From contig JAGHSG010000093.1 of the NCBI GenBank assembly GCA_018066005.1, positions 1-5,456 of the forward strand: a stretch of DNA of 5,456 bases. Direction: 5' to 3'. The notes under the pieces are model-generated. The model was not told the origin of the DNA, made no database searches, and saw nothing but the letters and a program-made list of their open reading frames with translations. The stretch comes from Bacteroidales bacterium (GTDB lineage: Bacteria; Bacteroidota; Bacteroidia; Bacteroidales; Paludibacteraceae). Shown here one piece after another: positions 1 to 4,359 of the stretch (position 1 is the first letter of the stretch; each line of letters opens with the position of its first letter). Made by a program: the position numbers and the translations under genes.

Positions 1-17
1 TTTAATACCTATTTAGT

Positions 18-281
18 ATGAATAAAGCTGATCTCGTAGCTGCCGTTGCAGCTAAAGCTAACATGACAAAAGTTGCAGCCGCTGCTGCCGTTGATGGTGC
101 TATTGACGCTATTGTTGAAGCTCTGAAGAAGGGTGACAACGTTCAACTCATTGGTTTTGGTACTTTCTCTGTTGCTCAAAAAGCAGCTCGCAAGGGTATC
201 AACCCCAAGACAAAACAAGTTATCAACATCGCTGCAAAGAAAGTTGCTAAATTTAAAGCCGGTGCTAAATTGGCTCTCTAA
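18..281 (+). CDS. HU-family DNA-binding protein (histone-like)
   Basis: This 87-residue protein is about the usual 90-residue size of an HU/IHF subunit. HU dimers bind and bend DNA with little sequence specificity and help organise the nucleoid. Visible in the sequence: the N-terminal start MNKADLVAAV; an alanine-rich helical body around residues 16-38; the family core GFGTF at 46-50; and the DNA-binding beta-arm (about 53-74), whose tip INPKTK at 61-66 carries the DNA-intercalating proline P63. Lysine and arginine residues line the arm. The ATG at 18 gives the canonical N-terminus, so the gene is complete. Only 17 bases lie upstream, without a Shine-Dalgarno match, and the promoter is outside the window. 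A strong terminator follows the stop, so it is probably monocistronic at its 3' end. HU and IHF-like paralogues are common in Bacteroidales, so the exact paralogue cannot be named. Confidence 0.95.
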   Translation: MNKADLVAAVAAKANMTKVAAAAAVDGAIDAIVEALKKGDNVQLIGFGTFSVAQKAARKGINPKTKQVINIAAKKVAKFKAGAKLAL

Positions 282-298
282 TTAGCAATCTTTTACAT

Positions 299-332
299 AA
301 AACGAGTTGCTCTCACGGGCAACTCGTTTTTT
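299..332 (+). terminator. Rho-independent terminator after the HU gene
   Basis: A perfect 12-bp inverted repeat pairs 299-310 (AAAACGAGTTGC) with 319-330 (GCAACTCGTTTT) around an 8-base loop. The 3' arm runs into six consecutive T residues at 327-332. It begins 17 bases after the HU stop codon. Because its first bases are A residues, the minus strand also carries a short T-run, but no minus-strand gene is in position to use it. Confidence 0.92.
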
Positions 333-357
333 GTGAAACAACAAGGTTTTATTTTTT
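330..357 (+). promoter_or_regulatory. Weak candidate Bacteroidetes-type promoter for adk
   Basis: Bacteroidetes sigma-ABfr promoters are described as TTTG near -33 and TAnnTTTG near -7. Here TTTG occurs at 330-333 and TATTTTTT at 350-357, which matches all fixed positions except the final G, with 16 bases between the boxes. If used, transcription would start only a few bases before the adk ATG at 370, and the upstream box would overlap the HU terminator T-run. The region is T-rich, so chance matches are likely. It is listed because adk needs some promoter downstream of a strong terminator unless read-through occurs. Confidence 0.22.
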
Positions 358-369
358 AAGACAAAGATT

Positions 370-945
370 ATGTTGAACATTATTTTGGGTGGCGCTCCGG
401 GAAGCGGTAAGGGAACTATCTCGGAACTGATTATGAACCAATACGGGTTACAACACCTCTCTACCGGAGATGTCCTCCGTGCTGAGATTAAATCCGGCAG
501 TGTGTTGGGTCAGGAAATTGACGCCATCATTTCCAAGGGCAATCTGGTGCCGGATAGCAAGATGATTGACCTGATTGAGAACTACCTTAACAACCTTGCA
601 CCGGACTGCAAAGGCGTTATCTTTGACGGCTTCCCTCGTACGGTGGAACAAGCCAAAGCCTTGACGGAATTGTTGACTGCACATAATATGGATGCTGTCA
701 TGATTGATTTGTATGCCGAAGAAAGTGTCATTATCAACCGACTGATTAATCGTGGCAAAACGAGCGGTCGTGCCGATGATAACTTGGAAACAATCAAGAA
801 GCGTTTGGATGTTTATCAGACGCAGACTAAACCTGTTTGTGAATATTTCTTGAATTTGCGCAAATATTTCATGGTGAATAGCAATATCAATCCGACTTGT
901 ACTTTCTCGCAGATTGAAGCCCTACTCACGATGATGAATAAATAA
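370..945 (+). CDS. adk: Adenylate kinase, short bacterial form
   Basis: A cytoplasmic nucleoside monophosphate kinase catalysing ATP + AMP = 2 ADP, central to adenylate balance. The 191 residues match the short Bacteroidetes type; proteobacterial enzymes are about 214 residues because of a longer LID. Visible motifs: P-loop GAPGSGKGT at 8-16; AMP-binding LSTGDVLR at 30-37; the signature FDGFPRT at 85-91, whose D86 and R90 are the expected catalytic residues; a short LID with RGKTSGRADDN at 128-138; and KKRL at 143-146. The arginines expected for phosphate binding (R37, R90, R124, R128, R134, R145) are present. Odd point: the residue after the P-loop, usually Gln (GKGTQ), is Ile17. The ATG at 370 sits directly before the first beta strand, so this start is secure. 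obg follows 42 bases later on the same strand, a pairing I recall from other Bacteroidetes. Confidence 0.96.
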   Translation: MLNIILGGAPGSGKGTISELIMNQYGLQHLSTGDVLRAEIKSGSVLGQEIDAIISKGNLVPDSKMIDLIENYLNNLAPDCKGVIFDGFPRTVEQAKALTELLTAHNMDAVMIDLYAEESVIINRLINRGKTSGRADDNLETIKKRLDVYQTQTKPVCEYFLNLRKYFMVNSNINPTCTFSQIEALLTMMNK

Positions 946-950
946 CGCTA

Positions 951-985
951 CACTCTACACTCTACACTCTAAACTCTACACTTTC
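951..985 (+). repeat. Degenerate 7-bp tandem repeat between adk and obg
   Basis: Five contiguous heptamers fill the gap between the adk stop and the obg start. Units at 951-957, 958-964 and 965-971 are exact CACTCTA copies. The unit at 972-978 is AACTCTA (one change), and the last at 979-985 is CACTTTC (two changes). The array ends two bases before the obg ATG, so it occupies the whole translation-initiation region. It lacks a Shine-Dalgarno sequence and has no G in the repeat, so it should be nearly unstructured in mRNA. Confidence 0.9.
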
Positions 986-987
986 TC

Positions 988-2172
988 ATGGCTGCCAATT
1001 TTATTGACTACGTTAAGATTTACTGCCGCTCCGGCAAGGGCGGTGCGGGTTGTATGCACCTGCATCGTGCCAAGTATGTACCCAAAGGCGGTCCGGACGG
1101 AGGAGACGGCGGTCGCGGCGGTCATATCATATTGGAGGGTAACCGCAACCTATGGACACTGTTGCACCTTAAATACCAAAAACATATCATGGCCACCGAC
1201 GGCGGTCGTGGCGGCGAGAGTCGCAGTTTTGGTAAGGACGGCGAGGATAAGGTTATTCAGGTTCCTTGCGGCACGGTTGTCTATGACGGGGACACGGGTG
1301 AGTGGTTGTGCGAAGTGAAAGAGCATGGCGAGCGTATCGTGTTGCTCAAAGGTGGACGCGGCGGCTTGGGTAACTGGCATTTCCGTACCGCTACCAATCA
1401 GACTCCGCGTTATGCCCAACCCGGTGAGCCGTGTCAGGAGAAGAATGTTATCATGCAACTCAAAGTGCTGGCGGACGTCGGTCTGGTAGGCTTCCCTAAT
1501 GCCGGTAAATCGACGTTGTTAAGTGTGGTTAGTGCCGCCAAACCGGAGATAGCCGATTATCCGTTCACCACGCTGACGCCTAATTTAGGCATCGTCTCCT
1601 ACCGCGATAATCAGTCATTCTGTATGGCAGACATTCCCGGTATTATAGAAGGTGCCAGCGAAGGTAAAGGATTGGGATTGAGGTTCTTACGTCATATTGA
1701 GCGCAATGCCGTGCTGCTCTTTATGGTGCCTGCTACGAGCGACAAGATAGACAAGGAATATACTATTTTGCTGTCCGAATTGGAGAAATACAACCCCGAG
1801 TTATTGTCCAAAGCACGCATCTTGGCGATTAGCAAATGCGACACGCTGGACGAAGCAGGTGTGAAGAAACTGCGCACCAAAGCCGCTAAGTTGGAGACCA
1901 AGTTGGGCATAAAAGTCGTGCTGTTGTCTTCGTTGAGCGGGCTGGGCGTGGCTGAATTGAAAGACGCTTTGTGGGAGGAGTTGCAGAAGGAGCAGAATCA
2001 AGTCATCGAGATTTCGCATGCTCCAATTGAGGTAGAAAGTCGAGTGCTTACCGACGGCGAACCGACGGCGAACCGAGACGTGGAAGAGACGGAGACTATT
2101 TATTTGAACGAAGTGGATGAAGAGTGGGATTTGGATAAGTACAGAGGTATAGGTTGGGACACGCAAAACTAA
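988..2172 (+). CDS. obg: Obg GTPase, ribosome-associated assembly/stress factor
   Basis: An essential GTPase of most bacteria that binds the 50S subunit and links GTP/ppGpp levels to ribosome maturation, growth and cell-cycle events. The N-terminal Obg fold (about 1-159) carries the glycine-rich loops GGPDGGDGGRGG at 34-45, GGRGG at 72-76 and GGRGGLGN at 122-129. The GTPase domain has G1 GFPNAGKST at 168-176, G2 PFTTL at 192-196, G3 DIPG at 215-218, G4 as SKCD at 282-285 (canonical is N/TKxD), and G5-like SSLSG at 314-318. The C-terminal tail from about 335 is acidic and variable, ending DEEWDLDKYRGIGWDTQN, a tail type I associate with Bacteroidales. Its 394 residues fit that lineage. The ATG at 988 gives the expected N-terminus (ANFIDYVKIYCRSGKGG). 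An 11-bp perfect tandem duplication lies in the tail coding region. The 3' end overlaps the ClC reading frame. Confidence 0.97.
   Translation: MAANFIDYVKIYCRSGKGGAGCMHLHRAKYVPKGGPDGGDGGRGGHIILEGNRNLWTLLHLKYQKHIMATDGGRGGESRSFGKDGEDKVIQVPCGTVVYDGDTGEWLCEVKEHGERIVLLKGGRGGLGNWHFRTATNQTPRYAQPGEPCQEKNVIMQLKVLADVGLVGFPNAGKSTLLSVVSAAKPEIADYPFTTLTPNLGIVSYRDNQSFCMADIPGIIEGASEGKGLGLRFLRHIERNAVLLFMVPATSDKIDKEYTILLSELEKYNPELLSKARILAISKCDTLDEAGVKKLRTKAAKLETKLGIKVVLLSSLSGLGVAELKDALWEELQKEQNQVIEISHAPIEVESRVLTDGEPTANRDVEETETIYLNEVDEEWDLDKYRGIGWDTQN
2051..2072 (+). repeat. Perfect 11-bp tandem duplication inside obg
   Basis: CCGACGGCGAA occurs twice head to tail (2051-2061 and 2062-2072), followed by a partial third copy CCGA. 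Eleven is not a multiple of three, so the two copies are read in different frames (giving TDGE, then PTAN, in the variable acidic linker). The reading frame before and after remains the family frame, so the gene is intact here. Gain or loss of one copy would shift the frame and replace the last ~35 residues. Confidence 0.9.
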
Positions 2173-3935
2173 CATATAAGCGTTTTTTGGAATGGTGGGA
2201 GAAGCACATCAGTCAGAAAAATTTGGTGCTGTTTCTCTCGCTGTTGGTAGGTGCTTTGTCAGCCTTGGCATCTATCGTTCTTAAAGAGTTAATTCATCTT
2301 ATCAAGTATTTGATAGCCAATCAGTTGGCGGAAGGACATAACCACATCTGGTTTTTTATCGGTCCGATGGTGGGTATTGCTTTGGCGTCGCTGTTTGTGC
2401 ATTATATCGTTCGCGATGACATATCGCATGGTATAACCAAGATTCTCTATGCCATTTCCCAGCGTAAGTCGATTATCAAGTTGCATAACTGTTGGTCGTC
2501 CGTATTGGGGTCTGCTTTGACCATCGGTTTTGGTGGTTCGGTCGGAGCAGAAGCACCTATTGTGCTGACAGGTGCCGCTATCGGCAGTAACCTTGCCAAG
2601 GCGTTCCGCTTGAATCAGAAGACCATGATGCTTATGATTGGTTGCGGTGCTGCGGGTGCTATTGGTGGTATATTCCAGGCGCCTATTGCCGGTTTGGTCT
2701 TTACGCTCGAAGTGCTGATGATGGATTTGACGATGACCAGTGTGGCTCCGTTGCTTATTTCGTCGGTTACTGCCACGGCTATCTCGTTTATCTATACGCA
2801 TCAGCGTTCTATGTTTATGTTGATGCAGATAGAGCCGTTCTCGCTGCATCGCATCCCGTACTATATCATCTTGGGTCTGTTGTGCGGACTGGTCTCGCTC
2901 TATTTCACGCGGGGTATGAACCGTTTGGAAGGGTTCTTCAAGAAGTATATCCGTTCTATCGGGATGAAGATATTGGTTGGCGGCTCGGTGTTGGGCTTGC
3001 TGATTTATTTGTTCCCGCCTTTGTATGGTGAAGGATATGATGTTATCTACGACTTGATGAACGGCAACGCCATGTCCACGTTGGAGGACAGTCCTTTGGC
3101 TGCGTTGGGTCGCACGTCGTGGATATTGGTTGGATATTTATTGCTCGTGTTGCTCTTTAAGATTGTGGCTTCGGCAGCCACCAACGGTGGCGGTGGTGTC
3201 GGCGGTATCTTTGCCCCGTCGCTTTTTATGGGTGCTATTGTGGGCTTCATCTTGGCACGGCTGCTCAATATGGCAGGTCTGACGGCTCCGGAGAGCAATT
3301 TCGTGTTGGCAGGTATGGCTGGACTTATGTCGGGTGTCATGCACGCTCCGCTGACGGGTATCTTCCTGATTGCCGAACTCACGGGCGGTTATCACATGTT
3401 CATGCCGCTGATGGTGGTGAGTGTGGTGTCGTATTTGATTATTTTGCTTTTTGAGCCTCACAGTCTGTATGCCATGCGTCTGGCGCAGAAAGGTGAGTTG
3501 CTCACGCATAATAAGGACCGTTCAGTCTTGACCCTGATGCATATTGAGCAGGTGTTGGAGACGGATTTGCAGGTGCTTCAACCCAAAATGAAACTGGGTG
3601 AGTTGGTCAAAGTCATTGCCAATAGTCACCGTAATATCTTCCCCGTGGTGGATGCGCGGGGACGTCTGATGGGTATTCTGTTGTTGGATGAGATACGTAA
3701 TATCATGTTCCAGCAGCGACTGTACGACCGCTTTACGGTGGAAGATTTGATGACTTCTCCGGCAGCGTTGCTGTCGGTGAATATGCCGATGGAGAAAGTG
3801 ATGGAGACGTTTGAAGATACGGGTGCGTGGAATTTGCCCGTAGTGGATGAAAAGAAAAAATACCTTGGCATGGTCAGCAAGTCCAAGATATTCAATTCCT
3901 ATCGCGACGTCCTTGTCCGCCTTTCAGACGAGTAA
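2154..3935 (+). CDS. ClC-family chloride channel/transporter with C-terminal CBS pair
   Basis: An inner-membrane anion channel or H+/Cl- antiporter. If the TTG at 2154 is the start it has 593 residues, usual for ClC proteins with CBS domains. The hydrophobic core spans about 23-435 in many segments. Signatures: ISHGIT at 90-95 (the GSGIP position), GGSVGAEAPIV at 127-137 with gating glutamate E133, GIFAP at 351-355, and Y439, aligning with the pore tyrosine of E. coli ClC. FTLEV at 183-187 places Val187 where antiporters carry the internal proton glutamate. Two CBS domains follow (about 464-520 and 530-587), marked by NIFPVVDARGRLMGIL and NLPVVDEKKKYLGMV; such pairs often bind adenine nucleotides. 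No ATG occurs before residue 72, deep in the membrane domain, so a TTG start is needed: 2154 (19-base overlap with obg) or 2187. Overlap suggests co-transcription and translational coupling. Confidence 0.93.
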   Translation: MGHAKLTYKRFLEWWEKHISQKNLVLFLSLLVGALSALASIVLKELIHLIKYLIANQLAEGHNHIWFFIGPMVGIALASLFVHYIVRDDISHGITKILYAISQRKSIIKLHNCWSSVLGSALTIGFGGSVGAEAPIVLTGAAIGSNLAKAFRLNQKTMMLMIGCGAAGAIGGIFQAPIAGLVFTLEVLMMDLTMTSVAPLLISSVTATAISFIYTHQRSMFMLMQIEPFSLHRIPYYIILGLLCGLVSLYFTRGMNRLEGFFKKYIRSIGMKILVGGSVLGLLIYLFPPLYGEGYDVIYDLMNGNAMSTLEDSPLAALGRTSWILVGYLLLVLLFKIVASAATNGGGGVGGIFAPSLFMGAIVGFILARLLNMAGLTAPESNFVLAGMAGLMSGVMHAPLTGIFLIAELTGGYHMFMPLMVVSVVSYLIILLFEPHSLYAMRLAQKGELLTHNKDRSVLTLMHIEQVLETDLQVLQPKMKLGELVKVIANSHRNIFPVVDARGRLMGILLLDEIRNIMFQQRLYDRFTVEDLMTSPAALLSVNMPMEKVMETFEDTGAWNLPVVDEKKKYLGMVSKSKIFNSYRDVLVRLSDE

Positions 3936-3943
3936 CTTTTTAG

Positions 3944-3988
3944 TCGAGAGTCGGCCGAGGGTCTCTCGAGGGGCGACCGACACTCTCC
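3944..3988. repeat. GC-rich REP-like inverted-repeat element
   Basis: A GC-rich block with two mutually exclusive pairings. TCGAGAG (3944-3950) pairs exactly with CTCTCGA (3963-3969), leaving a loop that contains the 8-bp palindrome TCGGCCGA (3951-3958). Alternatively, GAGAG (3946-3950) pairs with CTCTC (3983-3987) and TCGG (3951-3954) with CCGA (3977-3980), with two bases bulged. It starts 8 bases after the ClC stop. No T-run follows on either strand, so it is not a standard terminator. It may be a dispersed extragenic repeat or an mRNA 3'-end structure; this window cannot tell which. Confidence 0.5.
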
Positions 3989-4023
3989 AAGGGGGAATTG
4001 CTGCCAAATTTGTCGATTTGTCG

Positions 4024-4058
4024 CTTGAATATTTAAATTGCTAATTTAGATATTCAAG
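4024..4058 (+). repeat. Long AT-rich hairpin downstream of the ClC gene
   Basis: CTTGAATATTTAAATT (4024-4039) pairs with AATTTAGATATTCAAG (4043-4058) over 16 positions around the 3-base loop GCT. The only non-Watson-Crick position is T4033 with G4049, which is a G-U pair in plus-strand RNA but an A-C mismatch in minus-strand RNA, so the plus-strand transcript folds better. It lies 88 bases past the ClC stop. The following bases (TAAAATG) are not a T-run. It could stabilise the 3' end of the ClC mRNA or be a protein-binding site. Confidence 0.6.
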
Positions 4059-4066
4059 TAAAATGT

Positions 4067-4078
4067 AAATTGCAATTT
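4067..4078. repeat. 12-bp perfect palindrome AAATTGCAATTT
   Basis: A perfect palindrome 8 bases after the AT-rich hairpin. Its left half, preceded by T (TAAATTGC, 4066-4073), repeats the sequence at 4034-4041 in the hairpin centre exactly, with starts 32 bases apart, about three helical turns. This layout is compatible with a paired DNA-binding site, but short AT-rich palindromes also arise by chance. Confidence 0.4.
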
Positions 4079-4155
4079 CTATGTATATGATTTCTTACGC
4101 CAACTCTGGGCAGGCAAACTTTTTTAGTTTCCGGTCTTCCTTTCCGTGTGTTTTA

Positions 4156-4188
4156 ACGCAGCATCAACGGAGTATATACGGAGCATTG
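4156..4188. repeat. Three degenerate 11-bp direct repeats (ACGGAGCATNN)
   Basis: Contiguous units: ACGCAGCATCA (4156-4166), ACGGAGTATAT (4167-4177) and ACGGAGCATTG (4178-4188). The first eight positions differ from the consensus by at most one base in each unit, while the last three vary. Any further unit on the right (4189-4199) is barely recognisable. The 11-bp period is close to one DNA helical turn. No gene boundary or promoter nearby explains it. Confidence 0.6.
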
Positions 4189-4245
4189 TGTCGGATCTGT
4201 GATGTATCTGAAAAGTATTTGTTTTATTGCCGATTATTAAGAATA

Positions 4246-4276
4246 AGAGCCGAAATGCGTTTTGCACTTCGGCTCT
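4246..4276 (-). terminator. Hairpin terminator for the minus-strand membrane-protein gene
   Basis: AGAGCCGAA (4246-4254) pairs perfectly with TTCGGCTCT (4268-4276). After one A-C mismatch, TGC pairs with GCA around a 5-base loop (4259-4263). Read on the minus strand the hairpin is followed by TTATTCTTAAT, which is moderately U-rich; on the plus strand it is followed by CTAATCAT, which is not. It lies 83 bases past the stop codon of the minus-strand gene at 4360. The stem (AGAGCCGAAATGC) resembles terminator stems I recall from Bacteroidetes. It might also slow plus-strand transcription from the ClC side. Confidence 0.55.
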
Positions 4277-4359
4277 CTAATCATAAGTTGATTGCCCGCT
4301 CACGTTAGGACTATTTCTTGCTCATGAAAAATTTAAACTATTTGCAAATAAAAATTTCA

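Larger units (their letters stand above)
3936..4359. other. Intergenic region between convergent genes, no convincing gene
   Basis: These 424 bases separate the plus-strand ClC gene from the minus-strand membrane-protein gene. A 75-codon plus-strand frame at 4081-4308 has no recognisable domain, runs through the 11-bp repeats and the terminator hairpin, and is probably not a gene. What the region does hold is structured DNA: a GC-rich inverted-repeat element (3944-3988), an AT-rich hairpin (4024-4058), a palindrome (4067-4078), 11-bp repeats (4156-4188) and a hairpin terminator (4246-4276). No T-run follows any plus-strand hairpin, so termination of the ClC transcript is unexplained. Confidence 0.7.

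Noticed and set aside
951..985. Heptamer array as a CRISPR or telomere-like repeat
   Set aside because: The units are directly adjacent with no spacers and there are only five of them. It is a simple tandem repeat.
2289..2849. 186-codon minus-strand frame inside the ClC gene
   Set aside because: It is full of Arg, His, Thr and Gln, as expected for the complement of a membrane-protein gene, and the plus frame has clear ClC motifs.
3944..3988. GC-rich inverted repeat as the intrinsic terminator of the ClC gene
   Set aside because: The bases after the element on the plus strand (AAGGGGGAATT) contain no T-run, and the pairing has alternatives of similar quality.
4081..4308. 75-codon plus-strand frame in the intergenic region
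   Set aside because: It has no recognisable domain or signal, its sequence includes the 11-bp repeats and the terminator hairpin, and nothing suggests a promoter or start region. It is more likely a chance open frame.
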